The notes under the pieces were generated by a model, which saw only the letters and a program-made list of their open reading frames with translations, made no database searches and was not told the DNA's origin. A stretch of DNA of 43,801 nucleotides from Clostridia bacterium. GTDB taxonomy: Bacteria > Bacillota > Clostridia > Oscillospirales > Acutalibacteraceae. Position 1 is the first letter of the stretch; the number at the start of each line of letters is the position of its first letter. Location: NCBI GenBank assembly GCA_017399065.1, contig JAFQEL010000047.1, positions 1 through 43,801 of the forward strand, given 5' to 3'. Below are positions 31,884 through 40,272 of the stretch, one piece after another. The position numbers were made by a program, and so were the translations under genes.

Positions 31884-34070
31884 TCACTTTTTAAGCTCAA
31901 AAACAATTTCTCCGCCGTTTGTAATTTCCTCGTAAGTCAGATAGATTTTATCAACTGCCGCTCCGTTAAGTCTGACAGACTTGATATACGGGAAATCCAA
32001 CGGATTTTTGTCACATTTAATACTCAGCTTATCCGAAACCTTGCAGGAGTGAAATTTTTTATCCAGCCTTATTTCAGCATCCTTGAAAAGAGGTGTGTTC
32101 AGGTAATATTTAGGGTCAGCAGGACAGACCTGAGCAAAACCCAACGCCGAAAGCACGTACCAGGCGGAAAGCTGTCCTACGTCCTCATTACCGCAAAATC
32201 CGTATGCACCCGTGCGATAGGCTTCTTTCTGAACACGTCTTGTCCAGTACTGCGTTCTTTCGGGAAGACCGAGAATGCCGAAATAGTGAGTTATGTTATG
32301 ACACGGCTCGTTAGAATGGTTGTAATCGTCGTTCCAGAGGCTTTTCAGATCGGCTCTTTCGAAAAATTCTTCGAGAAGCTCAATCGTTCTTTCTTCTCCG
32401 AAAAGTCGGCTAAGACCTTTTACGTCATATGGCACAAACCATGACTGCTGAAAAATGTTGCTTTCAACGGTTCCGTCGTCATCATATCTGTCTTCTTCAA
32501 AAACAAATTCACCGTTTTCTTTACGGGGTGCCAAAAACTGCAGGGCTTCGTTGTAGTTTTCTCCGTAGCGGTTTGCTCTCTTTGCAAAAAACTTTGCATC
32601 TTCGGTTTTGCCTGAATATTCGGCAAATTTCGCCATAGTGAAATCTGCCAGCAGATATTCAAGAGTATCACTCAGCTTTTCAGGTACGTAGCAACCGTCG
32701 AGATACGCCTTACAATCGGGCCTGATTGACCTGAATTCTTTGCCGTCTAGCTCTTTCAAACAAATACTTGAGGCTTTTGATATTTCGTATGCCTTTTCTG
32801 TATCATAAGGAAGAATTCCTTTGATAACGGCATCGGCAAGAACGATAAGACCGGGATCACCGACCATACAGCCTGCGTTGATGCCCATAAGCTCCCAACG
32901 GGGAAACGAAGAGTTGTTGAGCTCTGCGATTTTAAGCAGAGAATTGATTTCGTCACGCACCATATCAGGACGTATGATACTCAGAAGCGGAAACTCGCTT
33001 CTGTAAACATCCCAACCGCTGAACACGGTTCTTTGCTTATAATCGGTGTTTTCAAATATCTGATAGTTTATTTTGTATCTGCCGTCCGTGTCAGCCATTG
33101 TGCGTGGGTCAAGAAGCACGTGATAAAGGCAGGTGTAAAAAAGCTTCAGGTCGGTTTCGTCCGTACCCGAAACGTTTATGCAGGAAAATACGTCTTCCCA
33201 TTTCGCAAGGGCATTTTCCGCCATAGCGTCAAAATCCGAGTTTTCGCATTCTGCGGAGAAATTCTTCCTTGCACCCTCGATATCAACGTAAGAGATTGCA
33301 CATTTTACCGTCAGGAGCTCGGTATTTTCTTTTGAAAAATCAAGGAAAACACCCAAATCCTCTCCCTCGGTTGCATCGGTGAACTCTTCGCTTTCAAAGA
33401 ATCTTTTATTTGTGAACGGCTGTGAAAATTCCATAACAAAATACACGTCATAAAAAATCTTGCCGTGACCGTGACCGAAGCCGCCGCCTGCGGGAGTGCA
33501 TTTGATATAGCCCTCAATTCTTCTGCTGTTTATGATATCAACTTTCTGGTAATCCGCCTTGCCGCCGATTCTTCTGCTGAAATTGATGATAATCTTTTTT
33601 TCAGAATCGGCAGGATATGTAAATTTGAGACATCCTGCGTGCTCCGAGGCTGTACATTCGGCAAGAACGTTATATCTGTCCAGCATAACGGAGTAATATC
33701 CCGCACGGCTTTTTTCGTTTTCGTGAGAAAATTCCGATTTCCATCCAATTGTGCCTTTGTTAAAAGGTAACTCTTCGTTGCTTCCGCTTCGAAGGTCAGT
33801 GTCTTCCGTTACGGGCATAACCTGAAGATTTCCCAGATCACCGTACCAGCCTATGCCGCTCATACGGTTGAAACTGAAGCCCTCGATTGTATTGTGGCAG
33901 TAATTATAACCGCTGCCGTTATCACCGCCGCTGACTGTATCCGGCGAAAGCTGAACCATTCCGCCGGGAACGCAAGCACCCGGATAAGTTTTTCCGCCGC
34001 CGTGGGATTTTTCAATCTGACCGTCACCGACGGTACCTATCATAGTATCAACATACAAGGCATTCCCCAT
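31884..34070 (-). CDS. GH92 exo-alpha-mannosidase (second)
   Basis: The product is about 728 aa from the ATG at 34070, which has GGAGG 8 bases upstream; an in-frame earlier start lacks an SD. GH92 signatures in order are YVDTMIGTVGDGQIEKSHGG, GKTYPGACVPGGMVQLSPDT, GFSFNRMSGIGWYGDLGN, VFSGWDVYRSEFPLL (the S-x-W-D-x-x-R-x-E motif), MGINAGCMVGDPGLIVLADA and GNEDVGQLSAWYVLSALGF. It has the full N-terminal beta-sandwich of the family, unlike the shorter GH92 at 6804. No signal peptide, so it acts on imported oligosaccharides. It is the last gene of the GH130-transporter-GH18-GH27-GH92 operon. Confidence 0.92.
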   Translation of the reverse strand: MGNALYVDTMIGTVGDGQIEKSHGGGKTYPGACVPGGMVQLSPDTVSGGDNGSGYNYCHNTIEGFSFNRMSGIGWYGDLGNLQVMPVTEDTDLRSGSNEELPFNKGTIGWKSEFSHENEKSRAGYYSVMLDRYNVLAECTASEHAGCLKFTYPADSEKKIIINFSRRIGGKADYQKVDIINSRRIEGYIKCTPAGGGFGHGHGKIFYDVYFVMEFSQPFTNKRFFESEEFTDATEGEDLGVFLDFSKENTELLTVKCAISYVDIEGARKNFSAECENSDFDAMAENALAKWEDVFSCINVSGTDETDLKLFYTCLYHVLLDPRTMADTDGRYKINYQIFENTDYKQRTVFSGWDVYRSEFPLLSIIRPDMVRDEINSLLKIAELNNSSFPRWELMGINAGCMVGDPGLIVLADAVIKGILPYDTEKAYEISKASSICLKELDGKEFRSIRPDCKAYLDGCYVPEKLSDTLEYLLADFTMAKFAEYSGKTEDAKFFAKRANRYGENYNEALQFLAPRKENGEFVFEEDRYDDDGTVESNIFQQSWFVPYDVKGLSRLFGEERTIELLEEFFERADLKSLWNDDYNHSNEPCHNITHYFGILGLPERTQYWTRRVQKEAYRTGAYGFCGNEDVGQLSAWYVLSALGFAQVCPADPKYYLNTPLFKDAEIRLDKKFHSCKVSDKLSIKCDKNPLDFPYIKSVRLNGAAVDKIYLTYEEITNGGEIVFELKK

Positions 34071-34204
34071 AAATAAACCTCCGTTGTGCGAATTTTTTAT
34101 TATGCAAACACTGAAATACATTCTAACATAAAAAACAAAAAATACAACTCCGATTTTTCTATTTGTTTAAGAACTTAAAGCCTGAGAAAGTCTGAGAATA
34201 GAAA

Positions 34205-34240
34205 AAGGCAGGCCAACGATTACCGTTGTTCTGCCTTAAA
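34205..34240 (-). terminator. Hairpin between GH27 and GH92
   Basis: AAGGCAG and CAACG pair with CGTTG and CTGCCTT across a small internal loop (34205-34237). It lies just after the GH27 stop and 130 bp before GH92, so it could reduce transcription into GH92 or stabilise the upstream message. Confidence 0.65.
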
Positions 34241-34241
34241 T

Positions 34242-35549
34242 TTATTTTACCGTAATTTTAAAAAGTCTTGCACCGTGAGAATTCACCTTTACGGAAAAAA
34301 TATCTCCGGTGACCGTATGCTCTTCGTGTGCCCACATATCGTGCACGCTGTAATCGATACCGCCGATTGAAATATCGGTAATATCAAAGCTGATTTCTCT
34401 TATATCATCATCGGTGTTGAACAGTGCAACATATTTGCAGTTTTCACCCGTAGAAGTCCAGATGATTTCACCTTTGCCGTCTGTTTCTTCACGCTTGAAC
34501 TGTTTTGCACCTCTTGAATTTTTGAGCATATCGATAAGCTCTCTGTTCTGAAGCAGAGAAAGGGTGAATTCATCGTTTTCTCTCATTTCGCCGCCCATCA
34601 TAAGAGGTGAGCGGAAGATGCCCCAGAGGGTCATCATTGTTATCTGCTCATCGTGGGTAAAGCGTGTATAACGGTTTCTGTACTGCGGCAGCTTTTCTGT
34701 AAGCTGAATTCTGCCCAGCGGCAGCATATCGCAATCCGGCCATGCACCGGGCTGAACATAATCCTGCCATGCGTGGCAGCGCTCAAACATAGCATAGAGT
34801 TTGCTCCACTCATCCCAGAAATCACCTGTCATTCGCCACATATTTGCGTGTGCCGCAAGATGCTCGTGCTCCCATACGGGTGCAGGGCCGGGTGAAAGGC
34901 TGAGCACCATATTTCTTCCGCACTTATCAATAGCTTTGCGGAGCATTTCTATTTCTCTTCTTGCGGAATACGGGTTATCGGGATACATCTCGGTGTTGGC
35001 AATGTCGTCACACTTAATATAGTCTACATCCCAGGAAGCATAAAGCTCAAACAGCGAATCATAGTATTCCTGAGCACCCTTTGCATCCGGGTTAACACCG
35101 TACATATCGGGATTCCAAAGGCAGACAGAAGTCGGTTGTGCAATATCTCTTGCAGTAACGCCGTCACACTTGATTTTTGTGTTCTGATGTGCCGCCTGCC
35201 TCGGAATACCTCTCATAATATGTATGCCGAATTTGAGACCGAGAGAATGAATGTAATCGGCAATCGGCTTGAACCCTTTGCCGCCTGCTGATGACGGGAA
35301 ACGCTCAACCGACGGAATAAGGCGTGAGTATTCGTCCATGCAAAGCGGAGCAAAGTAATGGTAGTAAAAGCTGTCCGCAGTAGGCTCAGACCACTGAATG
35401 TCGCAAACGATATATTCCCAGCCGTAATCTTTGAGATGTTCTGCCATATAATCTGCATTTGCAAGCAGCTGTTCTTCGTTTACAGCCGCACCGTAACAGT
35501 CCCAGCTGTTCCATCCCATAGGGGGAGTAAGTGCTAATTTCTTATGCAT
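34242..35549 (-). CDS. GH27 alpha-galactosidase-like enzyme
   Basis: The product has 435 aa. It begins with the family hallmark LALTPPMGWNSWDCYG. The nucleophile is D181 in DYIKCDDIA, and the acid/base is D243 in RMTGDFWDEW by analogy with human alpha-galactosidase (D170, D231). A beta-sandwich follows from about residue 350. The subfamily also contains alpha-N-acetylgalactosaminidases, so the exact sugar is uncertain. No signal peptide, so cytoplasmic. The gene starts 18 bp after the GH18 gene. In this operon it would remove terminal alpha-Gal or GalNAc from imported glycans or galactomannan pieces. Confidence 0.88.
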   Translation of the reverse strand: MHKKLALTPPMGWNSWDCYGAAVNEEQLLANADYMAEHLKDYGWEYIVCDIQWSEPTADSFYYHYFAPLCMDEYSRLIPSVERFPSSAGGKGFKPIADYIHSLGLKFGIHIMRGIPRQAAHQNTKIKCDGVTARDIAQPTSVCLWNPDMYGVNPDAKGAQEYYDSLFELYASWDVDYIKCDDIANTEMYPDNPYSARREIEMLRKAIDKCGRNMVLSLSPGPAPVWEHEHLAAHANMWRMTGDFWDEWSKLYAMFERCHAWQDYVQPGAWPDCDMLPLGRIQLTEKLPQYRNRYTRFTHDEQITMMTLWGIFRSPLMMGGEMRENDEFTLSLLQNRELIDMLKNSRGAKQFKREETDGKGEIIWTSTGENCKYVALFNTDDDIREISFDITDISIGGIDYSVHDMWAHEEHTVTGDIFSVKVNSHGARLFKITVK

Positions 35550-35567
35550 ATTAAGTTACCTCTTATA

Positions 35568-36596
35568 TCAATAGTTATCATTTACTGCAGTACCTATCGC
35601 TCTGAGAAGTGAATCTTCGTGACTTGAGGGCAGGTCACAGTTGTAATGCCATATCATAACACCGCCGAAGCCGTTGTCAATGGCATACTGTGTTTTGCTT
35701 TCTATTACATCGGGTGTGTTGAACCAGAAGTCTTTATTGATATCGTCGCAATGATACCATCCGTTTTCGTCAATGCCTTCATAACAGCCGTTGTAGCCGT
35801 ACCAGTATGTTGACATATCTGTCGGACGTGAATAAAAAGGCAGGCCGATATTTACCTTATCAAGAGGCATACCGTAGATTCCGACTGTAGCGGCAGCCTT
35901 GACTGTATCTTCGTAAGTCGCGTGCCTGCCCTGTGCATCTACCATATCGTACAGCATAATTTCAAATGTGTCGATTGCGGCAACAGCAGCTGTGTTAAAC
36001 TTGATGTTCCAATAGTTGCCTGCAACGCCGAGAGTGTATTCATCGCCGAGCTTTTTATCGAGAGATACAAGGAAAGCATTGTAATGCTTCCAGGCGTTGT
36101 TTGAGAGCGGATATTCATAGTCGAAATGAACTCCGTCAAAATCATATTTGTCGAGCATTGCGATAATATTGTCCTCGAGCACACCGCTTGTGAAAGCCTT
36201 GTTGTGCTCATCGCTCTGCGCCTCCATCTGCTCCTCCCATACATCGGAATCTGTAACACCCCAAGGGCCGAGAAGATTGAGCGTGATATTAACATCACGT
36301 GAGCCTATCGCTTTGCGAAGGTTGCTGAGCGCTCTTTCTAATTTAGCTTCGTCATATATTATTTTGCCTTCGCTGTTAAAGGATGCGAGTTCAAAAAGGA
36401 TGACATCCGTTACGATATCAAAATCTTCTGTGTAAAAAGAGCCTTCATCCTGGATATAATCGCCTCTGACATAGGTTGTCACCTTGAAATTGTCAACCTT
36501 TTTTGTAACGGACACATCTGTGATGCCGAAGAAATTTGCTATGACAAGTATCAGCGAAGTGAAAAATGCGGTAACTCTCTCAATAAAAACTGCCAT
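35568..36596 (-). CDS. GH18 chitinase-like / endo-N-acetylglucosaminidase-like protein
   Basis: The product has 342 aa. The N-terminal 24 residues (MAVFIERVTAFFTSLILVIA) form a hydrophobic aromatic helix without a clear cleavage site. The GH18 barrel follows, with FDGVHFDYEYP at 153-163: D154, D159 and E161 fill three positions of DxxDxDxE, but the second Asp is His157. Later barrel motifs are MLYDMVDAQ, KVNIGLPFYSR and GGVMIWHYNCD. Activity on chitobiose-type GlcNAc linkages is expected from the operon. Whether it is a chitinase, an ENGase or a non-classical member cannot be settled by eye. The SD is AAAGGAG. It lies between the transporter and GH27. Confidence 0.82.
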   Translation of the reverse strand: MAVFIERVTAFFTSLILVIANFFGITDVSVTKKVDNFKVTTYVRGDYIQDEGSFYTEDFDIVTDVILFELASFNSEGKIIYDEAKLERALSNLRKAIGSRDVNITLNLLGPWGVTDSDVWEEQMEAQSDEHNKAFTSGVLEDNIIAMLDKYDFDGVHFDYEYPLSNNAWKHYNAFLVSLDKKLGDEYTLGVAGNYWNIKFNTAAVAAIDTFEIMLYDMVDAQGRHATYEDTVKAAATVGIYGMPLDKVNIGLPFYSRPTDMSTYWYGYNGCYEGIDENGWYHCDDINKDFWFNTPDVIESKTQYAIDNGFGGVMIWHYNCDLPSSHEDSLLRAIGTAVNDNY

Positions 36597-36614
36597 TCAA
36601 AAATCTCCTTTTTA

Positions 36615-38708
36615 TCATTCTGACTGAATAGAAACATACATTCTTTCAAGCTCATCATAGTGGGTATAAGCCTCAGCCTGAGTTATAAGGCTCTTGGCAT
36701 CGTTATAAGGTTTTGTGACCCTTGTATAAATCGATTCCTTTTTAAGATAAGCCCTGAGCTCCTGCTTGAGTCTTATACTGTCGAAAAATCCGTGCGTTTC
36801 TCTGTTTGTTATTTCTTCCTTTACCGACTCATCGGGAACGGTTATATTATCTGCACCGTATTTTCTGATAAGGCTGGCCGCTTCTTTTTTGACACGTGCG
36901 TTTTTGATAGCATCTGAGCGGATTTCTTTTTCGGCTGCCGTGTGCTTAGGCAACTTTTTTGCAGCTTTCATTTCGGCTTTGGCATCGGTGTAAAAATATC
37001 CGCAGCCTCTTGCAAAGTCAGCGTGAGCAGTTGCAAGCCTTGCTTTACCTGCATCAGTAGAGAATTTTTTTAGATCCTGCAAAATTATCTTTGCTCTTTC
37101 GATTGCAAGGTTGGTTTCTTTTGCTTGCTTTTTGGCTGTTTTGTCACAGTTGCTGCTGATTGCGATTTTTTCTTTTCCGACAAGAGCTTCAGCCTGATGA
37201 ATGATTTCTATGGCTTCCGTAAGCTCTTGCGTTTCAAGTTTCCCGAGTGCATGGTTCTCAAACATTGCGCGAATCTTAAGCACATCAACATACGCTCTGT
37301 GCTTATTCTCTGTCAGGTCATAGAAGCAGAACGGGATAAGATTGAGCAACGCACCGACTGCAGAGCAAATAATCAGCACTTCAAACAGATTGTTACGCAT
37401 TGTGTCATTGTAAAGCACACTGTGATCGTCAAGCAGCCCCATTTTTTCATATATGGTAGGATAAACACTTCCCGTAAAGAAGCCTATAAACGTACCTATT
37501 ATACCAAGCGTGCCGAAAAGGCCGTCAACTCTGACACCTGTCTTCCATTGGTGGTAGTCTCTCATATCGGCACTTATCTGGTGCTGAACTATATTCCAGA
37601 ATGTATTGATAAAGGTGTTGATATACCAAAGCACGCAGATTACGATAATGTTTTTATATGTAAAGTAAAGGATTATCAGGATTACTATGTTAAGCGAGTT
37701 GGCTGTTATAAGCAGGTTTCGTTTACCCATTATTTTGATAGCAAGCGGTGCTAACAGCATCGACCACAGAGCGGCATTGCTTATAATAGTGCTTGCCGTG
37801 CCGTACCACGGGCCATACTCACCGCCGTTACTGTAAACAAACGACCAGCCTAAAATTACGCCGTAGCCCGATTCAAGGAATACGACCCATGCGGCAGCCT
37901 GAATGATCCAATAATATTTGTTTTTTGCAACCTCACGGATCGCGTCGAGCATTCTTATCGGCTCGGGCTTTTTCTTGGGAAGTATAAGTCTTTCTTTAAC
38001 CTTGCGGAAGAATATTGTGCCTATTATAAGACCTGCCACTGTGAAGAAGGGATATATTACGCGGTAAGTCCATATGTTTTCAAGGCCCCATGTAAGCTCT
38101 GCGATCGTGGGCACTATAAAACCTGAAATCGTAGGAGCAAGAGAATATATAACCTGTGAAATACTCATTACATTTGCGCGTTCCTGAGCATTCGGGGTTA
38201 TTATCTGCTGAAAATACGTATAACTTTCATTGTAGAAGCACAAAAAAATGTTCATAAGCATATACATAACCCAAACTGCAACGCATTTGGTTATATACTG
38301 CATATTCTCATAGGGCAGCCAAACCATAGCGGTTGTGATGACAACTATAGGCAAGCCCGTTCGTCTGATAAACGGCAGGAATTTGCCGCCCTTCATATGG
38401 TGGTTATCGTAAAGCCAGCCGCGGAAAATACCCAGCGGTATACCAACCAGGTTGGCAACGGTAAGCATAATATACAAATCGGTAGGTTTTATGCCTATAC
38501 TTGCACCGACTATGAAATTGCTTGCATCAAGACCTATTGCCGAAGCGAGCAGAATTGTCCAGTATACGCCAAAGCCCGCACCGCTGAGACTTACGACCTC
38601 TTTATACGGAATATAATTCCCTTTAGCAGGAACGGACCAATATTTTTTTGCTGTCTGAATGCCGTTTTTAACTTTGGCTATGACACCTGTTTGAACTTTT
38701 TCTTCCAT
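36615..38708 (-). CDS. GPH/MFS-type glycoside transporter with long C-terminal cytoplasmic domain
   Basis: The product has 697 aa, versus about 450-500 for ordinary glycoside-pentoside-hexuronide symporters. Residues about 30-470 carry about 12 membrane segments, with GPH/MFS_2 features such as GAGFGVYWTILLASAIGLDA and GIFRGWLYDNHHMKGGKFLP, the conserved D-x-x-x-x-K-x-G loop after helix 2. Residues about 475-697 are a soluble, lysine-rich helical tail (KARLATAHADFARGCGYFYT) that I do not recognise. It is not the PTS EIIA-like domain known from LacS. It probably imports mannoside or N-glycan oligosaccharides for the GH130, GH18, GH27 and GH92 enzymes of its operon. It lies 70 bp after GH130 and 18 bp before GH18. 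Confidence 0.85.
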   Translation of the reverse strand: MEEKVQTGVIAKVKNGIQTAKKYWSVPAKGNYIPYKEVVSLSGAGFGVYWTILLASAIGLDASNFIVGASIGIKPTDLYIMLTVANLVGIPLGIFRGWLYDNHHMKGGKFLPFIRRTGLPIVVITTAMVWLPYENMQYITKCVAVWVMYMLMNIFLCFYNESYTYFQQIITPNAQERANVMSISQVIYSLAPTISGFIVPTIAELTWGLENIWTYRVIYPFFTVAGLIIGTIFFRKVKERLILPKKKPEPIRMLDAIREVAKNKYYWIIQAAAWVVFLESGYGVILGWSFVYSNGGEYGPWYGTASTIISNAALWSMLLAPLAIKIMGKRNLLITANSLNIVILIILYFTYKNIIVICVLWYINTFINTFWNIVQHQISADMRDYHQWKTGVRVDGLFGTLGIIGTFIGFFTGSVYPTIYEKMGLLDDHSVLYNDTMRNNLFEVLIICSAVGALLNLIPFCFYDLTENKHRAYVDVLKIRAMFENHALGKLETQELTEAIEIIHQAEALVGKEKIAISSNCDKTAKKQAKETNLAIERAKIILQDLKKFSTDAGKARLATAHADFARGCGYFYTDAKAEMKAAKKLPKHTAAEKEIRSDAIKNARVKKEAASLIRKYGADNITVPDESVKEEITNRETHGFFDSIRLKQELRAYLKKESIYTRVTKPYNDAKSLITQAEAYTHYDELERMYVSIQSE

Positions 38709-38778
38709 ATTAAGACCTCTCGGTATGAGTTTTTAAAAAGCAGCTTTAATTCTGAGAGTGCTGATTTTATAGGTGAAA

Positions 38779-39729
38779 TTATTTATTCAGGTCATGCTCT
38801 TTGATAAATGAAACAACCTCGTCAACTGTTGTGAAAGCGAGGGCTACAACAGTATCTGCACCGCCGTAGTAAATTGCTATTCTGCCTGTATCAGCATCTG
38901 CAAGCGCTGCACACGGGAATACAACATTGGGTACATCTCCTACGCACTCATAAAGCTCGTGCGGTGCAAGCAGAAAGCTGTCTGCTCTGTGAAGTACCTT
39001 CCACGGCTCATCCTTGTCGAGAATTGCGGCACCCATTGCGTATGTAAAGCCGTTACAGCTTGTAAGCACACCGTGGTAGAACATAAGCCAGCCTTCATCG
39101 GTTTCGATGGGTGTGGGGCCTGCGCCAACCTTTGTCATCTCCCAGTTTTTTTCCGGCTTCATTACAAATCTGTGCTTGCCCCAGTATGTAAGGTCTTTGC
39201 TGTGGCTGAGGAATATATCACCGTAGGGAGTGTGGCCTCTGTCGCAGGGACGGATGAGAAGCACAAATTCATCGTTTATCTTACGCGGAAAAAGCACGCC
39301 GTTTCTTGCAACAGGGTAGCAGGCATCCTCAAGCTGAGTCCACTCCTTGAAATCGGTTGTGTAAGCTATGCCGATGGTTGTGCCGTGAGGTGTGAGGTTA
39401 ACCCAAGAAAGGTAGTACTTGCCGTCGATAAGGCAGAGTCTCGGGTCATAACCTCTGAATATAACCTTTTCCTCAAGCTCCCAGTTGATTGCGTCTTTAC
39501 TATAACCGACTACAAGTGTATGGTCATGGCTCATAACGTCTACACGGAACACACCTGCAAATCCGTCGCCGTAAGGTACGACTGCAGAGTTGAAAATACT
39601 GTTAGCCATATAGAGATTGTCGCGTGTGATTATGGGGTTAGCATCGTAACGCCATACGGGATATCTGTAACCCTCGGGCTTATCCTGCCAAGGGATGTTG
39701 GGGATGGTATCACCGATTATTTTAGCCAT
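38779..39729 (-). CDS. GH130 beta-mannoside phosphorylase
   Basis: The product has 316 aa, matching short GH130 enzymes that phosphorolyse beta-1,4-mannosyl linkages to alpha-mannose-1-phosphate. Five-blade propeller motifs are visible: YDANPIITRDNLYMANSIFN, FRVDVMSHDHTLVVGYS, GYDPRLCLIDGKYYLSWV with D95 as the likely catalytic acid (the D-P-R motif), RPCDRGHTPYGDIFL, then AGPTPIETDEGWLMFYHG and the HELYE segment. The substrate is probably Man-beta-1,4-GlcNAc or mannobiose. The GH92/GH18 context favours the N-glycan core disaccharide. It is the first gene of the leftward operon, with a consensus promoter and AGGAGGA SD. Confidence 0.92.
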   Translation of the reverse strand: MAKIIGDTIPNIPWQDKPEGYRYPVWRYDANPIITRDNLYMANSIFNSAVVPYGDGFAGVFRVDVMSHDHTLVVGYSKDAINWELEEKVIFRGYDPRLCLIDGKYYLSWVNLTPHGTTIGIAYTTDFKEWTQLEDACYPVARNGVLFPRKINDEFVLLIRPCDRGHTPYGDIFLSHSKDLTYWGKHRFVMKPEKNWEMTKVGAGPTPIETDEGWLMFYHGVLTSCNGFTYAMGAAILDKDEPWKVLHRADSFLLAPHELYECVGDVPNVVFPCAALADADTGRIAIYYGGADTVVALAFTTVDEVVSFIKEHDLNK

Positions 39730-39769
39730 AAAGAGTTCCTCCTATTGGGATGAAGTTTTCGTTATTTCT

Positions 39770-39798
39770 ATTGTATTTATACATAAGCGATTTGTCAA
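39770..39798 (-). promoter_or_regulatory. Promoter of the glycan operon
   Basis: On the minus strand, TTGACA (39793-39798) and TACAAT (39770-39775) are 17 bp apart, about 35 bp before the GH130 start. No clear operator is visible. A divergent PadR promoter lies 40 bp away, but its inverted repeat is on the other side. Confidence 0.75.
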
Positions 39799-39833
39799 TA
39801 AAAAGCTTTATAAGCTGTTTTGTATAACTATGC

Positions 39834-39897
39834 TTGACAAATAAAACAGCTTGTGATATTTTATACATAGAGTTTCGATGTATCTAAGCTCTATGTA
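39834..39897 (+). promoter_or_regulatory. padR promoter and operator-like inverted repeat
   Basis: TTGACA (39834-39839) is followed 17 bp later by a weak -10 (TATTTT). TACATAGAG (39864-39872) and CTCTATGTA (39889-39897) are exact 9-bp inverted repeats around the start site. This resembles ATGT/ACAT-type PadR operators and fits autoregulation. Confidence 0.65.
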
Positions 39898-39927
39898 GCG
39901 TTTTATATAAGAAGGGGGCTTTGAAAA

Positions 39928-40260
39928 ATGAATCTGAAAAAAGAACTTACAAAGGGAAGCAGTGCCTTGCTTGTGCTTTCCGTGCTGAAGAAAAAAGATA
40001 TGTACGGTTACCAGATTATCAAGGAAATTGAACTTAGCAGCGAAAAGGTTTTCTCATTCAAAGAGGGTACGCTCTATCCCATTCTTCATTCGTTTGAGCA
40101 AAACGGTCTTGTAAAATCGTACTGGGAAGAAAGCGACCAAGGCAGAAAAAGGAAGTATTATCATATAACCAAAAAAGGGCTCAAAGAGCTTGACGTCACC
40201 AAAGAAGAGTGGGAGGCATATTCCGCCGCAGTAGGCAAGGTTCTGACCGCTAACGTATGA
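39928..40260 (+). CDS. PadR-family transcriptional regulator
   Basis: The product has 110 aa. The winged helix is typical of subfamily-2 PadR proteins: ELTKGSSALLVLSVLKKKDMYG, YQIIKEIELSS, FKEGTLYPILHSFEQNGLV and a wing KRKYYHITKKGLKEL. It has a short C-terminus for dimerisation. AGAAGGGGGC acts as SD. It lies 12 bp before a HAAS-domain membrane protein gene. PadR/HAAS pairs are common in Firmicutes, where PadR represses the pair in response to envelope or drug stress. An autorepressor role is inferred from the inverted repeat in its promoter. Confidence 0.92.
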   Translation: MNLKKELTKGSSALLVLSVLKKKDMYGYQIIKEIELSSEKVFSFKEGTLYPILHSFEQNGLVKSYWEESDQGRKRKYYHITKKGLKELDVTKEEWEAYSAAVGKVLTANV

Positions 40261-40272
40261 GGAGGTGTCAGA

